64,000 nt of DNA, from positions 88,976-152,975 of the forward strand of contig NZ_JAHKRM010000016.1 of assembly GCF_019396345.1 (NCBI RefSeq), given 5' to 3'. This document shows, one piece after another, positions 18,572-27,488 of the stretch. The first letter of the stretch is position 1. Each line of letters begins with the position of its first letter. The DNA comes from Nonomuraea guangzhouensis (GTDB taxonomy: Bacteria > Actinomycetota > Actinomycetes > Streptosporangiales > Streptosporangiaceae). Made by a program: the position numbers and the translations under genes. The notes beneath the pieces are model-generated. The model had not been told where the DNA came from and made no database searches. It worked only from the letters and a program-made list of their open reading frames with translations.

Positions 18572-19149
18572 CCATTAGCCGCCGTCCGGGGCGCAGGCCG
18601 GGGTCGGCGGACACGCGGGGTGAGATTCTCGCCGCGGCTCGTCGTGTCTTCGCCGAGAAGGGCTTCGACAAGGCGACGGTACGCGGCATCGCCAGGGAGG
18701 CGAACGTCGATCCCGCCCTGGTGCACCACTACTTCGACACCAAGGAGGGCATGTTCGCGGCGGCGATGCAACTGCCGGTCACCCCTGACCAGATCGTGCC
18801 GCTGCTGCTCGAAGGGCCGCGCGAGGAGATCGGGGAGCGACTCGTCCGGCTGATCCTGTCGGTGACGAGCGCGCCCGAGACGCGCGAGCCGATGGTCGCG
18901 CTGATCCGGTCGGCCATGACGAACCAGCAGGCCGAGACGATGTTCCGGGAGTTCGTCACGAACGCCCTGCTCTACCGGGTCGCCGACCGGCTCGAGGTGC
19001 CGCACCTGCGGATCGAGGCCGCCTTCGCGCAGATGTTCGGCATCGTCATGGGCCGTTACGTGCTCAGGCTGGAGCCGCTGGCGAGCGCCGATCCCGAAGA
19101 GCTGGTCGAACTGCTGGGGCCGACGGTACAACGCTACTTGACGGGGTAG
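18568..19149 (+). CDS. TetR-family transcriptional regulator
   Basis: A 193-residue repressor-like protein. The HTH is visible as TRGEILAAARRVFAEKGFDKATVRGIAREANVDPALVHHYFDTKEGMFAAAM. The C-terminal ligand domain matches the TetR_C_17-type group (MGRYVLRLEPLAS). It starts with GTG inside the stop of the upstream methyltransferase. It may control its own operon or the neighbouring Fe-S reductase gene; no operator was identified. Confidence 0.87.
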   Translation: MTISRRPGRRPGSADTRGEILAAARRVFAEKGFDKATVRGIAREANVDPALVHHYFDTKEGMFAAAMQLPVTPDQIVPLLLEGPREEIGERLVRLILSVTSAPETREPMVALIRSAMTNQQAETMFREFVTNALLYRVADRLEVPHLRIEAAFAQMFGIVMGRYVLRLEPLASADPEELVELLGPTVQRYLTG

Positions 19150-19264
19150 AGCATTGTTCTGGACGCACCGCCGACCGTAAGGTTACTACTCGGTAGGATT
19201 CCGGGAGTGTCTGGCCGGTGACGTGACCGTACGCTGGCAGCCAACATCGTCAGTGGGAGGACCC

Positions 19265-21364
19265 GTGCTCTGGGTGGCCATCATCGGGCTCATCATGACC
19301 GTCGCGGCGGTCGCTGTGGCGGGCCGCAGGACGTTGTTCCTGTTCAAGCTCGCGACCGTGGGCCCGCCCGCGCCCGAACGTATCGAATACGCGAAGACGC
19401 ACGCGGGCAGTGAGATCAAGGCGCAGCTCGTCGAGGTGTTCGGGCAGAAGAAACTGCTCAAGTGGACACCGTCCGGCACCGCGCACTTCTTCGTGATGTG
19501 GGCGTTCTTCATTCTGCTGACCGTCTACATCGAGGCGTACGGCGCCATCATCCAGGGCGCGATCACCGGTGAGCCCGACTTCCACATCCCGCTCATCGGC
19601 ACCTGGGCGGTGCTCGGCTTCCTGCAGGACTTCATCGCGGTGGCCTGCGTGCTCGGCCTGCTCGCCTTCGCCGTCATCCGGGTCAAGAACTCCCCCAAGA
19701 CGCTCGGCCGCAAGTCCCGTTTCTCCGGCTCCCACCTCGGCGGCGCCTGGCTCGTCCTGTTCATGATCTTCAACATCATCTGGACGCTCTTCCTGGCCCG
19801 TGGCGCGGCGGCGGCGAACGGCAACTTCCCCTACTCCTCGGGCGCCTTCGTGTCGCTGGCGCTGGGCAAGATCCTTCCCGCCAGCTCGGTGCTGGAGGAG
19901 ATCGCGCTGCTGCTGCACATCGGCTTCATGCTGGTGTTCCTGATCATCGTGGTCCACAGCAAGCACCTGCACATCTTCACCGCGCCGCTGAACGTGCTCT
20001 TCTCCCGCCGCCCCGACGGCCTGGGCGGCGCGTCCGAGCTGCGCGTGGACGGCAAGCTCGTCGACTTCGAGGACGAGGACCTGGACCCCGAGCGGCTCGG
20101 CCGGGGCAAGATCGGCGACACCACCTGGAAGGGCTTCCTCGACTTCTACAGCTGCACCGAGTGCGGCCGCTGCCAGTCGCAGTGCCCCGCGTGGAACACC
20201 GACAAGCCGCTGTCGCCGAAGATGCTCATCCTCGACCAGCGTGACCACGCCTTCAAGGTGGCCCCCTACCTGATGGCCGCCTCCACCGAGCACGCGGACA
20301 CCGACGTGCTCGCGCTGCTCAACAAGCCGCTGGTCGGCGAGGAGGGCGTGATCCACCCGGACGTCCTCTGGTCCTGTACGAACTGCGGCGCCTGCGTCGA
20401 GCAGTGCCCGGTCGACATCGAGCACATCGACCACATCCTCGACATGCGCCGCTACCAGGTGATGGTGGAGTCGTCGTTCCCGTCGGAGGCGGGAGTGATG
20501 GTCAAGAACCTGGAGAACAAGGGCAACCCGTGGGGCATGTCCGAGATGAAGCGGGCGGACTGGATCTCCGAGCTCGACTTCGAAGTTGAGCTGGTCGAGG
20601 ACAAGATGCCCGAGGACGCCGAATACCTCTTCTGGGTCGGCTGCGCGGGCGCGCTCGAAGACCGGGCCAAGAAGACCACCAAGGCCGTCGCCGAGCTGCT
20701 GCACATCGCGGGCGTGAAGTTCGCCGTGCTCGGCCCGATGGAGGCGTGCACCGGTGACCCGGCCCGCCGCCTGGGCATGGAATACCTGTTCAACATGCTC
20801 GCCCAGCAGAACATCGAGACCCTGAACGAGGCGGGCGTCAAGAAGATCGTCGCCACCTGCCCCCACTGCTTCAACACGCTGGCCAACGAGTATCCGCAGC
20901 TCGGCGGCACCTACGAGGTCGTACACCACACGCAGCTGCTGGCCAAGCTGGTCGACGAGGGCCTGCTCACCCCGATCACGCCGATCGAGGAGAAGATCAC
21001 CTACCACGACCCGTGCTTCCTCGGCCGCCACAACAAGGTCTACTCGCAGCCCCGCGACATCATGTCGAAGGTGCCCGGCGTGCAGACGCAGGAGATGCAC
21101 CGGCACAAGGACCGCGGTTTCTGCTGCGGCGCCGGCGGCGCCCGGATGTGGATGGAAGAACGCATCGGCAAGCGCATCAACACCGAGCGGGTCGACGAGG
21201 CCCTGACCACCAATCCTGACACTGTTTCCACGGCCTGTCCGTTCTGCATGGTGATGCTCGGCGACGCCATCAACGAGAAGAAGAACAGCGGCCAGGCGAA
21301 GGAGTCGCTGGAGGTCGTGGACGTGGCCCAGCTGCTGATCAAATCGGTGAAAAGCGTCTCCTGA
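19265..21364 (+). CDS. Membrane-bound Fe-S oxidoreductase, heterodisulfide-reductase-like
   Basis: A 699-residue redox protein. About five membrane helices occupy the first 240 residues. Two 4Fe-4S ferredoxin motifs follow (CTECGRCQSQCP near 295 and CTNCGACVEQCP near 369), then two CCG-type Cys-rich domains (GACTGDPARR with CPHCFN, and CCGAGGARMW). The layout matches the mycobacterial Rv0338c family, probably an electron carrier between a soluble dehydrogenase and the membrane. The GTG at 19265 follows GGGAGGAC. The electron donor is unknown. Confidence 0.88.
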   Translation: MLWVAIIGLIMTVAAVAVAGRRTLFLFKLATVGPPAPERIEYAKTHAGSEIKAQLVEVFGQKKLLKWTPSGTAHFFVMWAFFILLTVYIEAYGAIIQGAITGEPDFHIPLIGTWAVLGFLQDFIAVACVLGLLAFAVIRVKNSPKTLGRKSRFSGSHLGGAWLVLFMIFNIIWTLFLARGAAAANGNFPYSSGAFVSLALGKILPASSVLEEIALLLHIGFMLVFLIIVVHSKHLHIFTAPLNVLFSRRPDGLGGASELRVDGKLVDFEDEDLDPERLGRGKIGDTTWKGFLDFYSCTECGRCQSQCPAWNTDKPLSPKMLILDQRDHAFKVAPYLMAASTEHADTDVLALLNKPLVGEEGVIHPDVLWSCTNCGACVEQCPVDIEHIDHILDMRRYQVMVESSFPSEAGVMVKNLENKGNPWGMSEMKRADWISELDFEVELVEDKMPEDAEYLFWVGCAGALEDRAKKTTKAVAELLHIAGVKFAVLGPMEACTGDPARRLGMEYLFNMLAQQNIETLNEAGVKKIVATCPHCFNTLANEYPQLGGTYEVVHHTQLLAKLVDEGLLTPITPIEEKITYHDPCFLGRHNKVYSQPRDIMSKVPGVQTQEMHRHKDRGFCCGAGGARMWMEERIGKRINTERVDEALTTNPDTVSTACPFCMVMLGDAINEKKNSGQAKESLEVVDVAQLLIKSVKSVS

Positions 21365-21378
21365 CGGGGCGAAGTCGG

Positions 21379-21405
21379 ACTCCTCTACAGCGCTTGTAGA
21401 GGAGT
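21379..21405 (+). terminator. Hairpin after the Fe-S oxidoreductase gene
   Basis: ACTCCTCTACA and TGTAGAGGAGT form a perfect 11-bp stem around a 5-base loop, 14 bases after the stop. No T run follows. Confidence 0.6.
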
Positions 21406-21512
21406 TGCGCACGTCAGGAGGGCCGACCGGAGGAAATCTGCCATCCACATAACGGGAAAATCACGGTAACCTCAACGTCGCATGGCTTCATTCGACGGGG
21501 AGGGGGCTCGTG

Positions 21513-22310
21513 ATGCGCGTCGTCGTCACAGACGCGGAAGTCACGCTCGCCGACGTGCTCTCCCTGCGACTCGCGATCGAGGAACCGCTGAGGGAAGGCA
21601 CGGAGCTCGTGCTCAGGCACCGGACGACGGGGGTCGAGCGTGACGTGCTGCTCGGCACGCCGGGGGCCAGGACGCGCGAGGCCAGCCTGGCGGTGTCGCT
21701 GGCGCCGCTGATGCTCAGCCCCGGCCGCTGGGACGCCTATCTGCGCCGCGACGGCAAACGTTCGCGGCTGCGCAGCATCGATCCGGGCTTCTCGCTCGAC
21801 CACCTCGACGCCTACGCCCTGTGCAAGCGGACCCTGGCCTATCGCTCCTATCGCACGCGCAATGGTTTCCTGGCGCTGAAGATAGCCGACGCCGAGCCGG
21901 CGGCGGAGGTGCGCTCGATCTGGTTCAGGGAGGGCCGGTTCGAGGTGATGGGTCTGCTCGCCTACACCGGCCTTGATGACGACGACTCACGCCACGAGGC
22001 CAGGCTGGCGCTCCAGCGCGAGCAGCCCACCGGGACGACCATCCGCACGGTGGCCACCGTGCAGGGGGTGCGCTTCCACGCCGCGTTCTCCTTGGTCGAC
22101 GTGGTCGAGGCCGATCCGGAGTCCTCGGGCGTCTGGGAGCCGTCGCTGGAGGTCGAGGGCGTGCCGACACCCATGGTGCTGGGTGCCCGGCTCGACGACA
22201 TAGACGGCAAGCGCCGTCGGCTGCACTACCCGTCGGCCAGGGTCGACGGAGTGGCCGTCCGTCCCGCCTACACCGCCGACGACGAGCTGCGGATCGAGGT
22301 GGGCAGGTGA
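21513..22310 (+). CDS. Conserved protein encoded with a glycosyltransferase
   Basis: A 265-residue protein that I do not recognise as an enzyme. It looks beta-rich, with alternating strands (LREGTELVLRHRTTGVERDVLL, GRWDAYLRRDGKRSRLRSID) and a conserved middle (KRTLAYRSYRTRNGFLALKI). It may be an immunoglobulin-like or scaffold domain. The GTG at 21510 and ATG at 21513 are both possible; the ATG is better spaced from GGGGAGGGGG. Its stop overlaps the glycosyltransferase GTG by four bases, which points to a shared role in surface glycan synthesis. Confidence 0.6.
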   Translation: MRVVVTDAEVTLADVLSLRLAIEEPLREGTELVLRHRTTGVERDVLLGTPGARTREASLAVSLAPLMLSPGRWDAYLRRDGKRSRLRSIDPGFSLDHLDAYALCKRTLAYRSYRTRNGFLALKIADAEPAAEVRSIWFREGRFEVMGLLAYTGLDDDDSRHEARLALQREQPTGTTIRTVATVQGVRFHAAFSLVDVVEADPESSGVWEPSLEVEGVPTPMVLGARLDDIDGKRRRLHYPSARVDGVAVRPAYTADDELRIEVGR

Positions 22311-23374
22311 AGGTCAGCATCTTCGTCTCGTCCGCGTACGCCATGCGTGGCGACGTACGCTCCACCCTCAACCTCGCCACCGCCCTGGCCGACCGCCACG
22401 ACGTCGAGGTGATCAGCCTCCGGCGGCAGAAGGACAAGCCCTTCTTCCCCGTGGGCCCGAAGGTGGCCATGCGCTCCGTGGTCGACCTCCGGCCCGGGGT
22501 CAGGCACCTGCTGCCGAGGGGGCAGGTACGCACCGAGGTGGCGCTGTGGCGGGTGCTGCGCAACCTCAAGACCGACGTCCTCATCACCACCAGGCCGGGG
22601 TTGAGCGTCCAGGCGGCCAGGCACGCGCCACGGGAGACGCTCAAGCTCGCCAGGGAGTGGGCGCGTCCGGCGATACTCGGGCCCGTCCAGCGCTTCTATC
22701 CGCGGCTCGACGCCGTCGTCACGGCCACCGACAGCGCGCAGGAGGAGTGGCGCGGGCTGCTGGGCGAGGGCTCGCCCGTGCACGTCGTGCCGGACGCGCT
22801 GCCCGGTGGGCCCTGGCCGCGCTCTCGGATGGACAACCGCATTGTCGCGGCGGGCGGCAGGTGGGAGCCCATCAAGGCGTACGACCGGCTGATCAGGGCG
22901 TTCGCCACCGTCGCCGACAAGCGGCCGGACTGGCGGCTGCGACTGTACGGCGGGGGCCCCGAGGAACGGCGGCTGCGTGCTCTCGTCCGGGAGCTCGACC
23001 TGCACAACCACGTCTACTTCATGGGCGTCACCCCGGACCTGGCGGGGGAGTTCGCCAAGGCGTCGATCGTGGCCAACACCTCGACCACCGCCGATCTGGG
23101 CATGTCCGTGCTGGAGGCCATGGGCTGCGGGGTGCCGGTAGTGGCCTTCGACGGGGCCAGGGGGCCGAACGAGTTCGTGGCCACCGGCTACAACGGGGTG
23201 CTGGTGCCCGAGGGTGACAGCGGGCTGGAGCTGTTCGCGGCCGCGCTGCTCGCGCTGATCGACGACGAGCGCCGGCGCCGCTCGCTGGCCGCGGGCGCGC
23301 TGGAGACGGCCATCCGGCACGAGGCGGCTGAAGTGGGCGAGCAGTGGGAGAAGCTGCTCGGCGAACTCCGCTGA
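22307..23374 (+). CDS. Glycosyltransferase family 4
   Basis: A 355-residue GT-B enzyme. The C-terminal nucleotide-sugar half is clear: AAGGRWEPIKAYDRLIRAFA, RLYGGGPEERRLRALV, and SVLEAMGCGVPVVAFDGARGPNE containing the EX7E-type acidic pair. The N-terminal half contains VDLRPGVRHLLP. It probably transfers a sugar onto a cell-surface glycan or wall polymer. It is translationally coupled to the preceding unknown gene. Donor and acceptor cannot be read. Confidence 0.85.
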   Translation: MKVSIFVSSAYAMRGDVRSTLNLATALADRHDVEVISLRRQKDKPFFPVGPKVAMRSVVDLRPGVRHLLPRGQVRTEVALWRVLRNLKTDVLITTRPGLSVQAARHAPRETLKLAREWARPAILGPVQRFYPRLDAVVTATDSAQEEWRGLLGEGSPVHVVPDALPGGPWPRSRMDNRIVAAGGRWEPIKAYDRLIRAFATVADKRPDWRLRLYGGGPEERRLRALVRELDLHNHVYFMGVTPDLAGEFAKASIVANTSTTADLGMSVLEAMGCGVPVVAFDGARGPNEFVATGYNGVLVPEGDSGLELFAAALLALIDDERRRRSLAAGALETAIRHEAAEVGEQWEKLLGELR

Positions 23375-23403
23375 CTCATACGGGTTACGGGTACCGTAGG
23401 AGC

Positions 23404-23685
23404 ATGCATGGGTACAGCGGAGACAAGCAGGCATATCTGACGCGGCTCAGGCGGATCGAGGGGCAGATCAGAGGTCTGCAGCGGATGGTCGACGACGACG
23501 CCTACTGCATCGACGTGCTGACCCAGGTGTCCGCGGCGACGCGGGCGCTGCAGGCGGTGGCTCTCGGGCTGCTTGAGGAGCACATCTCGCACTGCGTGGC
23601 CGATGCCATCAACACCGGCGGGCCCGAGGCGGAGGCGAAGGTCAAAGAAGCGTCGGCGGCGATCGCGCGTCTCGTCCGTTCGTAG
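23404..23685 (+). CDS. CsoR/RcnR-family metal-sensing repressor
   Basis: A 93-residue all-helical repressor. The copper-type ligand triad C-H-C is present as C35, H60 and C64 (DDAYCIDVLTQ and EEHISHCVADA). The opening DKQAYLTRLRRIEGQIRGLQRMV is diagnostic. No copper ATPase, CopZ or other metal gene is adjacent, so its regulon lies elsewhere. A short partly palindromic stretch, TACGGGTACCGTA-like, lies immediately upstream and could be its own operator. Confidence 0.88.
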   Translation: MHGYSGDKQAYLTRLRRIEGQIRGLQRMVDDDAYCIDVLTQVSAATRALQAVALGLLEEHISHCVADAINTGGPEAEAKVKEASAAIARLVRS

Positions 23686-23768
23686 GAGCGTCTCGTCCGC
23701 TCGTAGGAGATGGCGCGCGCAGTTAACTAGTTATGTTGTGCGGTAGTGAACCATCCGCGGAAACCACC

Positions 23769-23795
23769 GTCCCGGACCCCGATGGGATCCGGGAC
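23769..23795. terminator. Hairpin between csoR and a convergent small gene
   Basis: GTCCCGGA-CCC pairs with GGGATCCGGGAC with one bulged base and a 4-base loop. It lies between two convergent genes and could serve both. Confidence 0.5.
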
Positions 23796-23815
23796 TAGGT
23801 CATTAGTGATGGTCT

Positions 23816-23977
23816 TCAGCGACTCGCCGAAGTCCGCAATCCGAGCGCGTCGTCGAGCTCGTCCAAGGTCAGCCGCCGCTCACTGATAGCGACGGCGGTG
23901 AGCACCTCAGCGTAGAGCGCAATCTCGTCCAACGCGACACGGTCGTGGACCCGAGAGTCCAGGTCATCGTGCCCCAC
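23816..23977 (-). CDS. Small conserved actinobacterial protein
   Basis: A 53-residue acidic helical protein (HDDLDSRVHDRVALDEIALY, then AEVLTAVAISERRLTLDELD). I recognise the pattern as one of the short conserved hypothetical proteins of actinomycetes, with no known function. I chose the GTG at 23977 because GGAAGGAAGGA lies a few bases upstream; the GTG at 24004 lacks a well-spaced RBS. No partner gene is next to it on the same strand. Confidence 0.55.
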   Translation of the reverse strand: MGHDDLDSRVHDRVALDEIALYAEVLTAVAISERRLTLDELDDALGLRTSASR

Positions 23978-24191
23978 CGCGTCGTCCTTCCTTCCGCAGC
24001 CCACACCCTCTACGAGGTTACGGCGGGGGCCCTGCGGGCGACATGGCCCATCGGAGTCATTCCTTTGAACGCCACCTGGGCCCCATGGGGATCATTTCCC
24101 GAATCCGAGATCACAATTCAGCTAATGGTGCGTTGCCTCAAGTGTTAGAAGGCTATAGGCGGGGTTAGGGTGAAATAGCGGTATTAGTGGT

Positions 24192-25892
24192 TTAGGAGTG
24201 CATGTCATCGCGTTCAGGGATCAAGCGGTGGACGAGCGCGGCCGCTCCCGCGAACCCGCGCTCCGGCACCCGCGCCCCCGTCAGCCGCCCCCACGCCAGC
24301 CCGACGGCGTACGCGGCCCCCAGCACGGCCGCCGCTGCCGCCCGATCGGGCGGCTCGACACCGGATCCTGACACCCGCGCCTCCTCCCGCACGGACGCCG
24401 CTCTCCCCGGCCCCGGCACGCCATGAGCGCCCGTTCCAGGCGTGACGTGAGCGCCTGTTCCTGGCGCACTGTAAGTGCCCGTTCCTGGTACGGCGTGAGC
24501 GCCTGTTTCCGGTATGGCGTGGGCACCTGTTTCCGGTGCGCCAGAGGCGCCTGGCTGCCGTGCGCCGTGGGGGCCCGTTCTTGGCATGGCGTAAGCGCCT
24601 GTTCCCGGTACGGCATGGGCGCCCGTTTCCGGCATGGCGTGAGCGCCTGTCCGCGGGGCGGCGGAAGCGCCCGGCCCCGGCGCGCCCCGGTCGCCGGCCC
24701 CGGTCCACGAAGAGGGCACCGCGTAGGCGCCCGTCTCCGGTGGGTCGGAGCGCCACGGGTAGGGCGGGGGCGTCTGCGTGGGGAAGCCCTCCGGTTGGGT
24801 GGTCTCCGCCGCCGAGGTGCTCGTCAGCCCCGCCCTGGCGAGCTCGTCGTACGCCCGCCGCAACCGGTGGTCCAGGTACCCGGGAAGCAGCCCCCGCGAG
24901 TCGGACAGGTCCGCCAGGAAGGCGGCCGCCGCCCGGGCCGGCTCGGTGGTGAAGTCCAGCGCCTCGACCAGGTCGTACACGGTGTGGCGGAAGTGCGCCT
25001 CGGGGTCGGTCTCCACCAGCACCGCCCGGCCCAGCCGCTCAGGCAGCCGGTCGAGCCACGCCTGGCGTACCGTGTGGTCGTCGCGCAGGGCCGCGCGGTC
25101 GTCCAGGTGGGGCTGTCTGAGCGTGGGCTCCACCATCGTGAGCAGGGCCAGCGCGCGCGGCCTGAACCGGGGGTCCGACAGCAGGATCTGGGCCGTGTCG
25201 GCCATCATCGCGGCCAGCCGGAGCGCGGCGCGGGAGTGGCCGGCTCGCAGCCGCTCGGAGACGAGCGTGACGAGGTCGAGCAGCGGCGGCGCGGGCAGCC
25301 AGCGCACCCACTCGTCGCCCGGAAGCGGCCGGCGCAGATATTCGCCGAAGGCCGTGATGAGCCGCTCGTTGCCGTCGAAGGCGGGCGCGTACGCGCACCA
25401 CATGATCGTCCCCCAGATCGCGGCGACCGTGCTCGGCACGTCTCTGGCGAAGATCTCGTCGAAGGCGCTCATGGGATAGTCGCGCTCGGAGCGGCGTTCC
25501 TCGCCCCGCAGCAGCAGCCGGATCCGATCGGTGAGCGCGTGGGGCACGTCGGGGCCGACGAACGCCTGGGTGGAGCCGGGCTCGGCGGCGAAGTCGGGCC
25601 CGCGCGGTATCACCCGGGCGGGCAGCACCGCGGCGGGGTGCCCCGCGTTGCGGGTGAGAGCGCCTCTGGGCGGCGGTGAGAGGTGCCAGCGGCCGTCGGC
25701 GGGGTCGTGCAGATACCAGCGCGCGTGCGCCCCGAACAGCCACCTGTCGCCCTCGGGCGTCACCAGGGCCCTGGCCGCGATCACCCGGGCGCGTACGGGC
25801 ACGGGAAGCCCCTGCCATCGCGGGTCCGCGACCGTCGCGCGGACGTCCGCCTCGATGGCGGTGAACGCATTCCAGGGGCGCACGGCGGCCAT
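24192..25892 (-). CDS. Large protein with octapeptide TGAHA repeats
   Basis: About 566 residues that I do not recognise. Residues 1-370 form a globular region rich in Arg, Pro and Leu (WNAFTAIEADVRATVADPRW, DRWLFGAHARWYLHDPADGR, WGTIMWCAYAPAFDGNERLI). Roughly residues 420-500 consist of degenerate 8-residue repeats of the form x-T-G-A-H-A-x-P. A short C-terminal segment (AAAAVLGAAYAVGLAWGRL) looks helical. The repeat is encoded by a 24-bp tandem unit. The ATG at 25892 is favoured; a GTG at 25937 would abut the divergent lipoprotein gene. Confidence 0.6.
   Translation of the reverse strand: MAAVRPWNAFTAIEADVRATVADPRWQGLPVPVRARVIAARALVTPEGDRWLFGAHARWYLHDPADGRWHLSPPPRGALTRNAGHPAAVLPARVIPRGPDFAAEPGSTQAFVGPDVPHALTDRIRLLLRGEERRSERDYPMSAFDEIFARDVPSTVAAIWGTIMWCAYAPAFDGNERLITAFGEYLRRPLPGDEWVRWLPAPPLLDLVTLVSERLRAGHSRAALRLAAMMADTAQILLSDPRFRPRALALLTMVEPTLRQPHLDDRAALRDDHTVRQAWLDRLPERLGRAVLVETDPEAHFRHTVYDLVEALDFTTEPARAAAAFLADLSDSRGLLPGYLDHRLRRAYDELARAGLTSTSAAETTQPEGFPTQTPPPYPWRSDPPETGAYAVPSSWTGAGDRGAPGPGASAAPRTGAHAMPETGAHAVPGTGAYAMPRTGPHGARQPGASGAPETGAHAIPETGAHAVPGTGTYSAPGTGAHVTPGTGAHGVPGPGRAASVREEARVSGSGVEPPDRAAAAAVLGAAYAVGLAWGRLTGARVPERGFAGAAALVHRLIPERDDMHS
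24420..24670 (-). repeat. 24-bp tandem repeats coding for TGAHA octapeptides
   Basis: About ten imperfect copies of a 24-bp unit resembling GGCGTGAGCGCCTGTTTCCG plus four bases, in frame with the protein on the minus strand. Individual copies vary at third positions and at one or two codons. Confidence 0.65.
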
Positions 25893-25945
25893 CGTACTGG
25901 TCCGATCGGAATCGACAATGGGCTTTACACGGCACAATGTCCGCT

Positions 25946-26848
25946 ATGAGGGCAACAATGGCTGGGGTTCTGGCGGTGGTGGGCGTGCTCGCGGGGTGCG
26001 GTACGACGACCTCGGCGCGGCCGACCCCCACCGGCCCGGGCGTCATGACCCTGAAGGACGCGTTACCACCCGCGCCCGGTGGAGAGGTGGGTTCGGCGTC
26101 GGACGAGTTCGCCGCCGCCAGCGGTCTGTCGGTCTGGAGCAAGCTGAGCGACACCGAAAAGGACCTCGATCGGATCGCCAAACTCGACGTGAACACGACC
26201 GCGAAGGGCTCGTTATACCTGGAGCCCAAGGTTTCCGCGTGGTTCGACGGCTTCCGTGGCCCGTTCGTCTACCAGGAACTCGCCGGGGACATCGTCATGC
26301 ACGCGCGGCTCAAGGTCGAGGGCAAGAAGGGCGCCAAGCCCACGCGGAAGTTCTCGCTCGGTGGCTTGATGGCCAGGGTGCCCAATTCGTACGCGAAGGC
26401 GAACTGGATGTCGGTCACCACCGGCACGGCCGACGAGAGCGGCCGGCTGGAGATGACGTACACCAGGGACGGCAGTTCGGGGCCGCACGAGATCACGATC
26501 AAGAGTGGCTGGGTGGAGCTCGTCCTGGCCAGGGTCGGGCGCCTCGCGGTGGCCCTGTACAAGGAGGACGGCGGCGCCTGGAAGGTCGGCGGGCGCTGGC
26601 CGTCGGAGCTGCCCGAGGTGCTGCAGTGGGGCATGACCGCCTACACCGACTGGGACAGCTACGGCGCGCTCAAGAAGGACCCCACCAAGGGCAACGCCAA
26701 ACAGGTCAAAGGCACGCCCGACCTCAAGCTGACCGTTGACTTCGTCCGGTTTCTCCGGCCCGAGCTGCCCGACTACGCGGACCCGCTCAACACCGCGTCG
26801 GTGCCGGACGACGTCCTGATCAAAGTGGTGACGCCGTCCGGTGCCTGA
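25946..26848 (+). CDS. Lipoprotein, probable beta-sandwich (DUF1349-like)
   Basis: About 300 residues. The signal peptide MRATMAGVLAVVGVLAGC ends in a lipobox (VLAGC), so the mature protein is lipid-anchored outside the membrane. The body is beta-rich, with GSLYLEPKVSAWFDGFRGPF, YQELAGDIVMHARLKVEG and WVELVLARVGRLAVALYKED, which resembles concanavalin-like DUF1349 domains by eye. The start could be ATG 25937 or 25946; neither has a clear RBS. It is divergent from the repeat protein and overlaps the convergent carbonic-anhydrase-like gene by 29 bases. Confidence 0.72.
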   Translation: MRATMAGVLAVVGVLAGCGTTTSARPTPTGPGVMTLKDALPPAPGGEVGSASDEFAAASGLSVWSKLSDTEKDLDRIAKLDVNTTAKGSLYLEPKVSAWFDGFRGPFVYQELAGDIVMHARLKVEGKKGAKPTRKFSLGGLMARVPNSYAKANWMSVTTGTADESGRLEMTYTRDGSSGPHEITIKSGWVELVLARVGRLAVALYKEDGGAWKVGGRWPSELPEVLQWGMTAYTDWDSYGALKKDPTKGNAKQVKGTPDLKLTVDFVRFLRPELPDYADPLNTASVPDDVLIKVVTPSGA

Positions 26849-27341
26849 GCGCCTTGGCCATGTACTTGTCCGGCGTGCTCGCGAAGCTCGCCCGGTCGTC
26901 GTCGGTGAGCTCACGCACGATCTTCCCCGGCACTCCGGCGACCAGCACCCCGGCCGGGATCTTCTTGCCCGGCCCGATCAGGGCGCCGGCCGCGACCAGA
27001 GTGCCCGCGCCGACGTGGGCGCCACCGAGCACGATCGCGCCGATGCCGATCAGCGCTCCGGACTCCACATGGGCGCCGTGCACCATGGCCTTGTGGCCGA
27101 GACTGACCCGGTCCTCCAAGATCGCCGGCTCGCCGGGGTCAGAATGGAGGCAGCACAGATCCTGTACGTTGCACTCTTCGCCGATCTCTATTCGCTCGTC
27201 GTCTCCCCGGAGAACGGAGCCGTACCAGATGCTGGACGCCCGGCCCACCCGCACCCTGCCCACCACGACGGCGCCTGGCGCGATGTAAGCCTCGGGATGA
27301 ATGTCCGGCTCTGCCCCGTTGTCCAATGCAGCGATGTACAC
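26820..27341 (-). CDS. Gamma-class carbonic anhydrase-like hexapeptide protein
   Basis: A 173-residue left-handed beta-helix trimer. Isoleucine-patch hexapeptides run through ILEDRVSLGHKAMVHGAHVE, GALIGIGAIVLGGAHVGAGT and LVAAGALIGPGKKIPAGVLV. The zinc His ligands are expected in CCLHSD, LGHKAMVHG. The family includes carbonic anhydrases and acyltransferases such as PaaY/CaiE; residues alone do not prove CO2 hydration. It starts with GTG. Its 3' end overlaps the convergent lipoprotein gene. Confidence 0.85.
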   Translation of the reverse strand: MYIAALDNGAEPDIHPEAYIAPGAVVVGRVRVGRASSIWYGSVLRGDDERIEIGEECNVQDLCCLHSDPGEPAILEDRVSLGHKAMVHGAHVESGALIGIGAIVLGGAHVGAGTLVAAGALIGPGKKIPAGVLVAGVPGKIVRELTDDDRASFASTPDKYMAKALRHRTASPL

Positions 27342-27488
27342 CTGTCACATGGTAATTCCCGGCCCAGGTCTGGTGTTCCGGTTGCGGACGTGGGCAGATG
27401 GCAGGAAAGTCGATTCCTGACGTCTCGACGCCAGACCCTTACAAGCTGCCGGTTTCCCCCGCCTCACGCAAACCCTTAGGTAACCCCC

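Noticed and set aside
19250..21448. 732-residue minus-strand frame opposite the Fe-S oxidoreductase
   Set aside because: Shadow frame caused by GC bias; the plus strand has intact 4Fe-4S motifs.
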